Shown: piece after piece, positions 1 through 7,884 of the stretch
How the letters are laid out: each line of letters starts with the position of its first letter
Position numbering within the stretch: the first letter of the stretch is position 1
Assembly: GCA_963727245.1 (NCBI GenBank)
Contig: CAVSFO010000001.1
Coordinates: forward strand, 868,001-932,000
Source of the DNA: JBKQVT01 sp963727245
GTDB taxonomy: Bacteria > Planctomycetota > Planctomycetia > Pirellulales > Thermoguttaceae
DNA length: 64,000 bases
Direction of reading: 5' to 3'
Made by a program: the position numbers and the translations under genes
The notes under the pieces: generated by a model
What the model was told of the DNA's origin: nothing
The model's database searches: none
The model's input: the letters and a program-made list of their open reading frames with translations, nothing else

Positions 1-569
1 ACCCGCTGCACTTCCAGATTGTTGTTTTGAATCTCGATGAAGTAGCGGTCGCCGAAGAGTTTGTGGAACCAGGCGGCGGTTTCCCGGGCCTTCTGCAGGT
101 TGGCCTCTCCGCCGGCCACCAGCAGGCGGCTCAACTCGCTGGAGGCGCAGCCGCTCAGGCAAAGCAGCCCCTCGTGGTGGGCCTCTAGCAACTCGCGGTC
201 GATGCGGGGCTTGAAATAGAAGCCCTCCAGGTACGCCCGCGAGGAAAGCTTCAACAAGTTCTGAAATCCGGTGCGATCGGCGGCCAGCAGCGTGAGGTGG
301 AAGCTGGCCTCGCGGAGGCTGCCGGCTTCCTTGTGGAAGCGGCTGCCGGGGGCGATATAGGCCTCCATGCCGAGGACGGGGTTGATGCCCAGCTCCCTGG
401 CCTTCTGATAGAACTTCAGCGCACCGTGCAGGTTGCCGTGGTCGGTCAGAGCCAGGGCGTTCATTTGCAGGGCCTTGGTGCGGTCCAACAGCGCCTCGAT
501 GGTGCCGGCCCCGTCCAAGAGACTGTAGTGGCTGTGGCAATGGAGATGGGCGAACGTGTGGCTGCTCAA
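1..569 (-). CDS. dnaE: DNA polymerase III alpha subunit, N-terminal part (runs off the window start)
   Basis: This is the first ~190 residues of the replicative polymerase catalytic subunit; the rest lies beyond base 1. The N-terminus holds the PHP domain motif HLHCHSHYSLLDG near residue 8, followed by ALTDHGNLHGALKFY and the conserved segment around GFYFKPRID. I start it at the TTG at 567-569 because an AAGGAG ribosome site sits at 575-580, five bases upstream, and no ATG fits better. The FHA gene upstream ends only 11 bases away, and the ribosome site abuts its stop codon, so the two are probably co-transcribed. Identity is from family knowledge of PHP-type DnaE; the polymerase domain itself is not visible here. 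Confidence 0.93.
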   Translation of the reverse strand, partial: MSSHTFAHLHCHSHYSLLDGAGTIEALLDRTKALQMNALALTDHGNLHGALKFYQKARELGINPVLGMEAYIAPGSRFHKEAGSLREASFHLTLLAADRTGFQNLLKLSSRAYLEGFYFKPRIDRELLEAHHEGLLCLSGCASSELSRLLVAGGEANLQKARETAAWFHKLFGDRYFIEIQNNNLEVQR

Positions 570-580
570 GGTAACTCCTT

Positions 581-1252
581 CTACTCTCGCGGCTCGCCGA
601 CCGCGCGGAGATAGCCGCCCATGCGATCGTACAAATCGAGCAGGTTCTGCCATTGCCGCTGTTCGACCGAGACGCGTTCGCCGCGGCTTTTCTTCCCCGT
701 CTCGACCAGCGTGCGCAGCCGCAACTGCACGTATTGCAGCAACTCGGCAAGCTGGGCGGCCTGGCCGGGACTCAACTGGGCGGGCAACTCGGGCGGGACC
801 AGGGTGTGCAGCAGCGGTTGCGCCGCCGAGTCCTGGCCGAAATTCAACTCGAAATCCAGCGACACCGAGGCCGATTGCTCGTCCGACTCACCCGGCTCCA
901 GGACGATCCCCGCCGTGAGATCGGCCTTGCGAAGCGTCGCCAGCCGCTGGGCGATTTCCTCCCGCGAGCCGAACAGCACCACGGTCCTCCCCAGGCTGAT
1001 CACGTCGCCGGGCCGCAGCCTCCAGAGCTGGACGGGCTCGCCGTTGACCTTGGTGCCGTTGGTGCTTTCCAGGTCGGTCAGCACCAGCTTGCCCTCGTCT
1101 TCCTGGATTTTCAGATGGAAGCGGCTGATCCGCTCGTCGTTGAGTTGGATGGGGTTTCCCTCCTCGCGGCCGATAGTCAGGGGGGTAGAAATATCCTCGA
1201 AAATGCGTCCCCGGTCAGCGCCGTCCAGAATTCGCAAGGTAATTCGTGCCAT
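581..1252 (-). CDS. FHA domain protein
   Basis: A 223-residue protein with one forkhead-associated domain, which binds phosphothreonine peptides. Residues ~20-90 carry the family pattern: TIGREEGNPIQLNDERISR, then H-LKI, then DLESTNGTKVNG. The rest (about residues 100-223) is unassigned and contains a Pro-rich stretch around LVPPELPAQLSPGQAAQL. I start at the ATG at 1250-1252 (MARITLRIL), where FHA homology begins; the open frame extends further upstream to 1402 but that part overlaps the divergent gene's leader and looks non-coding. It lies directly upstream of dnaE on the same strand. The binding partner cannot be told; no Ser/Thr kinase is in the window. Confidence 0.88.
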   Translation of the reverse strand: MARITLRILDGADRGRIFEDISTPLTIGREEGNPIQLNDERISRFHLKIQEDEGKLVLTDLESTNGTKVNGEPVQLWRLRPGDVISLGRTVVLFGSREEIAQRLATLRKADLTAGIVLEPGESDEQSASVSLDFELNFGQDSAAQPLLHTLVPPELPAQLSPGQAAQLAELLQYVQLRLRTLVETGKKSRGERVSVEQRQWQNLLDLYDRMGGYLRAVGEPRE

Positions 1253-1388
1253 GGAGCGTTGCCCATCCTGTTGCCTTTTGTACCCCGCCGCGCGGAGATG
1301 GTCAAGGCGCCGCGCCCGGTCGGCGGCGGTGGCGAGCGCTCGACAATGACCGTACGGTAAACTATTCTTAGACTTGCGCCTTGACCCA

Positions 1389-1432
1389 GGGGACTGTCCC
1401 AATTTTCGTTCGACGAAAATGGGACTGTCCCC
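1389..1432. repeat. 44-bp palindromic dispersed repeat (family E), copy 1
   Basis: A 44-base element with inner complementary arms TTTTCGT and ACGAAAA and outer near-palindromic GGGGACTGTCCC boxes. An identical 44-base copy lies at 51817-51860. Here it sits between the divergent FHA and TrpB2 starts, inside the 5' region of the TrpB2 transcript. Confidence 0.8.
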
Positions 1433-1478
1433 TTACGGTGGAATCAACCTCGATCGCTTGCAGCGAAGGAAAATATCC

Positions 1479-2831
1479 GTGACTTCCAAGCGTGTGTTTC
1501 TGGACGAGAAAGAACTGCCCCAGGCCTGGTACAACCTCCAGGCCGACCTGCCCCAGGCCCTGCCGCCGCCGCTGGACCCGGCGACCATGCAGCCGGTCGA
1601 TCCGGCGAAATTGCAGCGGCTCTTCGCCCGCGCGCTGGTCGGCCAAGAGGTCAGCCGGGAGCGCTGGATCGAGATTCCCGAGGAGATCCGGCGCGTGTAC
1701 AAGATTTGGCGACCCTCGCCGCTGGTGCGGGCCAGCGAGCTGGAACGGGCGCTGAAGACCCCGGCGCGGATCTATTTCAAGGACGAGAGCCACAGCCCGC
1801 CCGGCAGCCACAAGCCCAACACGGCGGTCGCCCAAGTGTACTACAACCAGCAGGAGGGCATCCATCGGCTGGTCACGGAGACGGGGGCGGGGCAATGGGG
1901 CTGCGCCCTGGCCTTCGCCTGCAAGATGTTCAACGCCCGCTGCAAGGTCTTCATGGTCAAAGTCAGCTACCAGCAGAAGCCTTACCGCCGCTCGATGATG
2001 CACCTCTGGGGCGCCGAGGTGACGGCCAGCCCTTCCGAAGAGACCGCCGCCGGCCGGCAGATGCTGGCGCTGGATCCCGATTGTCCCGGCAGCCTGGGCA
2101 TCGCCATCAGCGAGGCGGTGGAGACCGCCCTGACGCGTGAAGACAGCCGCTACACCCTGGGCAGCGTGCTCAACCACGTCCTGCTGCACCAGACGGTGAT
2201 CGGCCTGGAGGCGGAGAAGCAGTTCCAACTCATCGGCGATTTTCCCGACGTGGTCCTCGGCTGCGTCGGCGGGGGCAGCAACTTTGCCGGCCTTTCCTTC
2301 CCCTTCCTCCGCCACAAACTCGAAGGCCGGAACATCGACTTCGTCGCCTGCGAGCCGCACTCCTGCCCCAGCATGAGCCGCGGCCAGTATCGCTACGACT
2401 ACGGCGACACCACCAAGCTGACGCCGCTGGTGAAGATGCACACCCTCGGCCACAGTTTCGTGCCGCCGGGGATCCATGCCGGCGGCCTCCGCTATCACGG
2501 CATGGCCCCCTTGGTCAGCCTGGGGGCGGAACTGGGGCTGATCCGCGCGGCGGCCTTCCATCAGACCGAGTGTTTCGAGGCGGCCCAACTGTTCTCCGCC
2601 ACCGAGGGAATCATTCCCGCCCCGGAAACCTCGCACGCCATCCGCGGCGCCATCTGCGAGGCCCTCCGCTGCCGCGAGACGCACGAGGAGAAGTGCATCG
2701 TCTTCAGCTTCAGCGGCCACGGACTGTGCGACATGGCCTCGTACGAGAAGTTCTTCGCCGGGCACCTGGAGGACTACGCCTACCCGCAGGAGAAGATCGA
2801 GGAAGCCCTGGCCGAGCTGCCGGTGATTTGA
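1479..2831 (+). CDS. trpB2: TrpB-like pyridoxal-phosphate-dependent enzyme (tryptophan synthase beta, TrpB2 type)
   Basis: A 450-residue fold-type II PLP enzyme. The lysine that would bind PLP is in SPPGSHKPNTA (about residue 112), matching the SHKxN motif of tryptophan synthase beta chains, and a phosphate-binding GCVGGGSNFAG lies near residue 260. The long N-terminal extension and the sequence PEEIRRVYKIWRPSPL fit the TrpB2 subfamily, which can make tryptophan from indole (or other indole donors) and serine without TrpA. No trpA or other trp gene is next to it. The frame is open back to 1374, but I start at GTG 1479 because AAGGA at 1466-1470 is well spaced and the upstream part encodes the dispersed repeat at 1389-1432. 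Name is by family; substrate is inferred. Confidence 0.88.
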   Translation: MTSKRVFLDEKELPQAWYNLQADLPQALPPPLDPATMQPVDPAKLQRLFARALVGQEVSRERWIEIPEEIRRVYKIWRPSPLVRASELERALKTPARIYFKDESHSPPGSHKPNTAVAQVYYNQQEGIHRLVTETGAGQWGCALAFACKMFNARCKVFMVKVSYQQKPYRRSMMHLWGAEVTASPSEETAAGRQMLALDPDCPGSLGIAISEAVETALTREDSRYTLGSVLNHVLLHQTVIGLEAEKQFQLIGDFPDVVLGCVGGGSNFAGLSFPFLRHKLEGRNIDFVACEPHSCPSMSRGQYRYDYGDTTKLTPLVKMHTLGHSFVPPGIHAGGLRYHGMAPLVSLGAELGLIRAAAFHQTECFEAAQLFSATEGIIPAPETSHAIRGAICEALRCRETHEEKCIVFSFSGHGLCDMASYEKFFAGHLEDYAYPQEKIEEALAELPVI

Positions 2832-2854
2832 GCAGAACGAACCGGTGACTGACA

Positions 2855-2952
2855 CCCCAAGCCCACCGGCTGCGACCGGTGGGAAAAGTATGGGGGAAAG
2901 CGACGTCTCCTCCGGCGCCCGTTCCCACCGGTCGCAGCCGGTGGGCTTGGGG
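2855..2952. repeat. Dispersed inverted repeat (family B), copy 1
   Basis: Two near-complementary arms, CCCCAAGCCCACCGGCTGCG and its partner ending GCCGGTGGGCTTGGGG, enclose a ~40-base spacer. Related copies occur at 61113-61203 and 62232-62325. It begins 23 bases after the TrpB2 stop, between two convergent genes. The run from about 2978 to 3003 is a CCTTCCCCC-rich tract like the GGAAGGGGGAAGG tract beside the copy at 61113. Confidence 0.85.
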
Positions 2953-3003
2953 AGCAGGGGCGGGGGCTGGAGGCCATTGCCTTCCCCCTTCCCCCTTCCT
3001 TCC

Positions 3004-3852
3004 TCACCCCGCCTTGTGGCGCAACTCCCGCTGCGGTTCTTCGACCGTCCGCAGCTTGATGGTGGCGCCCGGGGGCAGGCGGCGCTCGGGAATGATGCCG
3101 CGCTTCGTGGCCGACAAGAAGGGATAGAACTCGGCGGCCAGGCCGTCGCGGAACTCCTCCTGGAGCCGCCGCAAGAGCTCCGCCCACAACAGGCCGCTGC
3201 GGTAGATCAGCCGATAGGCCTCCTTCACTTGCAGGATCGTCCGCTGATCGTAGCCGGCACGCTTCAGGCCGATCTGGTTCAGGCCCACCACATAGCTGCT
3301 CTGCCCGTCGATGGTGACAAACGGGGGCACGTCCTTGTTGATGTGGGCCAGGCCGCCGACCATGGCCAGCGCGCCGATGCGGCAAAACTGGTGAATGCCC
3401 GCCCCGCCGGAAACATAGGCGCGGTCGCCGATGGCCACGTGCCCGCCGATCATGGCGTTGTTGGTCAGGATCACGTGATTGCCGATGCGGCAGTCGTGGG
3501 CCACGTGGGCGTTGGCCATCAACAGGCAGTGGTCGCCGATGATCGTTTGATGATCGGCTTCCAGCGCCCGGTGCACCGTCACGTTCTCGCGAAACGTGTT
3601 GCCGGCGCCGATCACCACCGCGCCGGGGTGTTCGGGCACATGGACGTGCTGCGGCAGGCCGCCCAGGACCGCGCCGTCCGAGACGCGGCAATTCTCCCCC
3701 AGCCTGGTGCCGCTCTTGATGGTCACGTGGCTTTCCAGGATACACCCGCCGCCCAGTCTCACCCCCTCCTCAATCACGCACAACGGACCAATTTGGACAT
3801 CCTCGCCCAGGGTGGCGCTGGGGTCGATCACGGCCAACGGGTGGACGCGCAT
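3004..3852 (-). CDS. lpxA: Acyl-ACP--UDP-N-acetylglucosamine O-acyltransferase
   Basis: A 282-residue enzyme that adds the first 3-hydroxyacyl chain to UDP-GlcNAc, the committed first step of lipid A synthesis in the cytoplasm. Residues 1-190 are hexapeptide repeats of a left-handed beta helix (for example IGPLCVIEEGVRLGGG, IIGDHCLLMANAHVAHDC, IGNHVILTNNAMIGG). The catalytic histidine region NAHVAHDC is at residues 114-121. The C-terminal part (KRAGYDQRTILQVKEAYRLI) is the family's helical domain. Length matches known LpxA proteins (about 260-280). No lpxD, fabZ or lpxB is adjacent. It implies the organism makes lipid A, as some planctomycetes are thought to. Confidence 0.93.
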   Translation of the reverse strand: MRVHPLAVIDPSATLGEDVQIGPLCVIEEGVRLGGGCILESHVTIKSGTRLGENCRVSDGAVLGGLPQHVHVPEHPGAVVIGAGNTFRENVTVHRALEADHQTIIGDHCLLMANAHVAHDCRIGNHVILTNNAMIGGHVAIGDRAYVSGGAGIHQFCRIGALAMVGGLAHINKDVPPFVTIDGQSSYVVGLNQIGLKRAGYDQRTILQVKEAYRLIYRSGLLWAELLRRLQEEFRDGLAAEFYPFLSATKRGIIPERRLPPGATIKLRTVEEPQRELRHKAG

Positions 3853-4120
3853 GGTTGGAACCTCGTGGTAGGGATAGGGATCAATGATGGGGGGGCAGGG
3901 CCTCGATCGCTGCTTCTGTCCGTTAGCCTTTATCGGTTAGCCAGCCGCTGCCGATTGCTCTTGCCGTGCCGATCGTGACGGCTTCGCTATCTTTTCCATT
4001 TCAAACCAGCCAAGTGGGGGATAGACGATATGGCGTAAGGGCTGTCGGGGCGTTGTGTACATCCCAGCCGGCCCAGGGTACACTGCTCTTGACCCTTCGC
4101 GGCGCGGCCGAAGGGGGTAG
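3853..4120. other. Intergenic, no gene seen
   Basis: The gap between the divergent lpxA and sugar isomerase genes. I see no open frame with coding character and no clear promoter. It ends in the microrepeat tract listed next. Confidence 0.5.
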
Positions 4121-4230
4121 AACTTAGAGCTTAGAGCTTAGAGCTTAGAACTTAGAACTAAGCACTAAGATCTAAGGTCTAAGTGCTTGTATCCTTCATC
4201 CTTCATCCTTTATCCTTTATCCTTGGCCCC
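4121..4230. repeat. Short tandem microrepeats (heptads) upstream of the sugar isomerase gene
   Basis: About seven imperfect heptads of TTAGAGC or TTAGAAC (4121-4160) run into an imperfect inverted repeat, AGCACTAAGATC with GGTCTAAGTGCT (4161-4186). Then come repeated TATCCTT or CATCCTT units (4190-4225). This block directly precedes the ATG at 4233, and no ordinary ribosome site is visible. Confidence 0.75.
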
Positions 4231-4232
4231 CC

Positions 4233-5063
4233 ATGCTTCTCGGCTACAACACCAACGGCATGGCCCAGCACGAGCTTTTCGACGCCATCCGTCTGTTGGC
4301 CGAGATCGGCTACCGCAGCGTGGCGATCACGATCGATCACAACGCGCTGCCGCCCTACGGCAGGTACAACGCCCAGCGGCTGCGGCGCCTGCGGCGGCTG
4401 TTGGACGGGCTGGGCATGCGCTCGGTGATCGAGACGGGCGCGCGGTTCCTCTTGGATCCGGCCGAGAAGCACGAGCCGACGCTGATCACGCCCAGCCCGC
4501 AGGGCCGCGCCCGCCGCCTCGACTTCTATCGCTATGCCGTCGATTGCGCCGCGGAGTTGGGGAGCGACTGCGTCTCGCTCTGGTCGGGCGTGCTGCGTGC
4601 GGACGTTGCCCGGCCGCAGGGCATGGATTGGCTGCTGGAGGGGCTCGGGCAAGTGTTGTCGTATGCCGCGGCCCGGCCGGTGGCCGTCGGTTTTGAACCC
4701 GAGCCGGGGATGCTCGTCGACTCAATGCAGGGCTACGAGGAGTTGCTCTCGAAAATCGGCGACGCGAACCTCCGCCTGACGCTCGACGTGGGCCATCTTC
4801 ATTGCCAGGGCGAGACGCCCATCGCCGCGGTCATCCGCCGTTGGGGGCCGCGGCTGGTCAACGTTCACCTGGAGGACATGCGTGCCGGGGTGCACGAGCA
4901 CCTGATGTTCGGCGAGGGGGAGATCGACTTTCCGCCGGTGTTTCGCGCCCTGGCCGAGGCCGGCTACCAAGGGGGCGTCCACGTCGAGCTCAGCCGTCAC
5001 AGCCACGAGGGCCCCGTGGCGGCCCGCCGGGCCATGGAGTTCCTCTTGCGGGTCGAGGAGTAG
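4233..5063 (+). CDS. Sugar phosphate isomerase/epimerase family protein (TIM barrel)
   Basis: A 276-residue protein of the AP-endonuclease-2 / xylose-isomerase-like TIM barrel superfamily. It starts MLLGYNTNGMAQHELF. The likely metal ligands are spread over strand ends as in the family: Glu in GFEPEPGM (~residue 154), Asp and His in TLDVGHLHC (~181-185), His in NVHLEDM (~210), and Glu in HVELSRHSHEG (~250). Such enzymes isomerise or epimerise ketoses, but the substrate cannot be read from sequence and members also include non-sugar enzymes. The start is chosen because homology begins there. No cotranscribed partner is close: the next gene is on the other strand. Confidence 0.85.
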   Translation: MLLGYNTNGMAQHELFDAIRLLAEIGYRSVAITIDHNALPPYGRYNAQRLRRLRRLLDGLGMRSVIETGARFLLDPAEKHEPTLITPSPQGRARRLDFYRYAVDCAAELGSDCVSLWSGVLRADVARPQGMDWLLEGLGQVLSYAAARPVAVGFEPEPGMLVDSMQGYEELLSKIGDANLRLTLDVGHLHCQGETPIAAVIRRWGPRLVNVHLEDMRAGVHEHLMFGEGEIDFPPVFRALAEAGYQGGVHVELSRHSHEGPVAARRAMEFLLRVEE

Positions 5064-5158
5064 CGCTCCCAGGCCCAGCCGTTGCATCGGCTGGGACTCT
5101 TCTGCGGAGAAGTGCCTTTCTTTGGCCGCGGTCCTACATCCGCCGCCGCACGTAACGA

Positions 5159-5190
5159 GTAGGGTGGGTCGAGCGACGCGAGCCCCACCA
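5159..5190. repeat. Single arm of dispersed hairpin repeat (family A)
   Basis: One arm only (GTAGGGTGGGTCGAGCGACG and onward to CCCCACCA) of the family found complete at 15161-15244, 19986-20069 and 41958-42039. It sits between the convergent ends of the sugar isomerase and the PEP-CTERM gene. Confidence 0.75.
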
Positions 5191-5209
5191 TTTTTCCCCT
5201 CGCTCGGCC

Positions 5210-7475
5210 CTACGTCCGTCGCCGCCACCGGTGGCCGAGCAGCCCGACGACCGCGATGCCCAGCAGGACAAAGGTCGAGGGCTCGGGCACGGCCGCCGCC
5301 GGAAACGGGCTGCTCGGCGTGCTGCGATCTAGAAAGTATCTTGACCGCTTACGCTGACAGTATCGTTGACCACAACGCCATCGAGGGTCGGGTCGCCGCT
5401 GCCGCTGGCGGGGTTACTAGAGATGGAGTTGCCGACGACAACCGTGGTAGGATCGGGGGGCACGTTGGCCGTGCCACCGCCGACTACTTCGACGTTGCCA
5501 TTGACTCCGTTGCCGTCGCCCTGGCCGTCTCCGCTGCTGGATCCGCTACCGTCGGAGACGCCGTTGCCGGCGCCATTGATGACGGTGCTGGCGGCGGAAT
5601 TGCCGGCAATGAAAGACGACGTGACGGTGGCGGTTCCGGAATTGCCGATGCCGCCCCCATCCACTTTGACGTTGCCGCCGACGCCGTTGCCGCAGTTATC
5701 GCCGCAGTCAACGTAGCCGCCGTCGTTCTGGCCGTCATCGTCGCCATTGTTCGTGCCGTTGGTGATCGTGCTTCTGAGGGAGTTCAACCACAGGACACTG
5801 TTGGCGACGGTCAGCGTCCCGGAATTGGCGATGCCGCCTCCCGCGACCAGGACGTCGCCGCTCACGCAATTGCCGTCGGCACGGCCCTCCTCGGACCGGC
5901 CGTTGTCGTTGCCGTCGTTGTTCCCGTCGCTGTTGCCGTTGCGAATGGCGCTGGCGGCCGCGTTGCCGAATAGAGAAGTGTGGGTAACGGTCAGCGTGCC
6001 GGCATTGCGGATGCCCCCGCCATGCACCGTAAGATCACCGCCAGGATTATCACTGGCAAGTCCGTCGCCGTCGCCGTCATCGTTGCCGTCGCTGTTGCCG
6101 TTCTTGCTGCCGTTGATGACGCGGCTCTTGGCGGAATTGAAGGACACGACGCTGTAACTGAGCGTCAAAGCTCCGCCGCTGTCATTGTCGAGGCCGCCGC
6201 CAGAAACGTTGACAAACCCCACCACGCCGTTACCGTTGTTCCTGCCCTCATCGACGGTCGAGACGGCGTTGTTCTGGCCGTCGCTGTCGCCGTTGTTGTT
6301 GCCGTTGGCGATCCTGCTGGCGACACAATTGCCGGACACGTCGCTATACGCGATAGTCGCCGTGCCGTTGGCATCGTCGGCAATGCCGCCGCCCGACACG
6401 ATAATGTTGCCGTCGACGCCGTTGCCGTTGTCGTCGCCGCTGGAGCTGTCGGCGCTCACACCGTTGCTCATGCCGTTGTTGCTGCCGTTGACGACCGAGC
6501 TGGCGGCGTAATCAGCGCTCACGATGATGCCATTGGCGGTCAGCGTGTTGAAGTTATAAATGCCGCCGCCCGCCACGGTGACGTTGCCGATGACGCCGTT
6601 GCCGTTGAAATCGCCATTGTTGCCGCCGCCGGCGCCTTGACCGTTGTTATCGCCGTTGCCGCTGCCATTAGTGACGCTGCTGCTGGCGGAGTTATCGCCG
6701 ACGAGGCTGGCGGTGATGGACAAGCTGCCGGCATTGTAGATGCCGCCCCCCTCTACAATGACGTTCCCCATAAGACCGTTGCCCGTGTCGTTGTCGCCCC
6801 GGCTGTCGCCCTGGCCGGCAGCGTTGGTGAGACTGAACGCGGCGGAGTTGCCCGTCACGGCGCTGTCGACAATCGTCGCGGTCCCCGCGTTGTAGATCGC
6901 GCCGCCTTCCAAGGTGTTTTGGGAAGCGCCCCGGCGTTGTCGACGGAGTTGCCGGACAGGGTGACCCGGTTGAGGTTGAGCGTGCCGCCGCTTTCGACGA
7001 AGATGGCCCCGCCCTGGAGCGTCGCGGCTGTCGGTCCCGAACCCCGGCCGTTCTTCAGGGACATATTGTCCAGGCTCAACGACGCCCCCGAAGCCACGTC
7101 AAAGAGGCGGAAAGCCGCAACGCCGGAGTTGGTGCTGCGCTGGATCGTGTGGCCGTTGCCGACAATAGTCAGATTGTCACCCGACGTGATGTAGGGGAGC
7201 CCGTTGGCGCCGTCATTGGTGTTGTCGGTTTCGTAGAGCGTGATGTCGGCGCCGAGAGTGATCGAGTGCGGGCCGCCCCTGGCGTTGGCGGTATCGATGG
7301 CCTCAATCAGTGCGGCTTGCGAGGTCACGCCTGAGAGCATCGTTCTGCCTTCGAGTTGTTCGAAGCGCAGCCGGCAGCGGATCGGCGTCCGCCTGTGCTG
7401 GCGCGCGCTGCCTCGCCAGGAGGTACACATTGCGGAAAAGAGAGTGCCGAACGAACTCCGCGTCGAAGAAGACAT
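5210..7475 (-). CDS. PEP-CTERM beta-helix surface protein with Asn/Asp/Gly-rich inserts (two frameshifts)
   Basis: A probable surface protein of about 755 residues, split by two one-base frameshifts. I start at the ATG at 7475 because AAAGGAG lies five bases upstream. The N-terminus has FEQLEGRTMLSG, a motif common at the start of large planctomycete extracellular proteins. Next comes a beta-helix start (GGAIFVESGGTLNLN). After a one-base loss in the G4 run near 6929-6932 the frame continues as about nine units of 55-62 residues. Each unit begins V-x-GGGI-x-N-x-GTLTV, like the GGxI/FxxN rungs of polymorphic outer membrane proteins, and then has an acidic insert such as NGNSDGNDDGDGDG. A second loss at ~5331 makes a premature TAG; restoring one base reads into VPEPSTFVLLGIAVVGLLGH-RWRRR, a typical PEP-CTERM sorting signal ending at 5210. 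It may be a real pseudogene or carry sequencing errors. Confidence 0.75.
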
Positions 7476-7595
7476 GAAGGCTCCTTTTCTGTGCAAGAAG
7501 GTTGCGGAATCCCTCTTTCCTGTACCCGTGTCGGGTTGCCATCCCCTGCTGCCGCCGACGCGGCGAGAGAAAAACAACCACAATTGAACCAGGGG

Positions 7596-7623
7596 ATTTT
7601 AGCCCCCCGTCAGAATGAGTCAA
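7596..7623 (-). promoter_or_regulatory. Predicted sigma-70-type promoter for the PEP-CTERM beta-helix gene
   Basis: On the minus strand TTGACT (7618-7623) and TAAAAT (7596-7601) are separated by 16 bases. Transcription would start near 7588, leaving a ~110-base untranslated leader before the ATG at 7475. This is a consensus match only. Confidence 0.5.
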
Positions 7624-7884
7624 GGTTCTTAGGCCGGCGAAGCTACTCAACCGGCAAATGCAGGGAGTTTCCCTAGCGTGACGTCAGTTTTCCCCTGTGA
7701 CATACGCAAATGAAGCGAAGCTGCCGCTGGACTTCACCATGGTCGTCGCTAAAATTCTCCCGGAACAAACATTCGGCCCCAAAATTAGATGAATATGTAA
7801 AAATTCATTTGCAGCCATACGTTCCCGGTGGAATTGCTTTCGCTCCGACAGACAAGAAACGAATTTTCTGAAAGGAGACCTGTT
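7624..7884. other. Intergenic region between divergent genes, no gene seen
   Basis: Lies between the minus-strand promoter above and the plus-strand secreted repeat protein. It is more AT-rich than its surroundings around 7740-7850. It must carry the promoter of the 7885 gene, but I could not place that with confidence. A good ribosome site (AAAGGAGA, 7871-7878) closes it. Confidence 0.5.

Noticed and set aside
1368..2855. A 495-residue minus-strand frame opposite the TrpB2 gene
   Set aside because: Shadow of a high-GC gene; TrpB2 is unmistakable on the plus strand.
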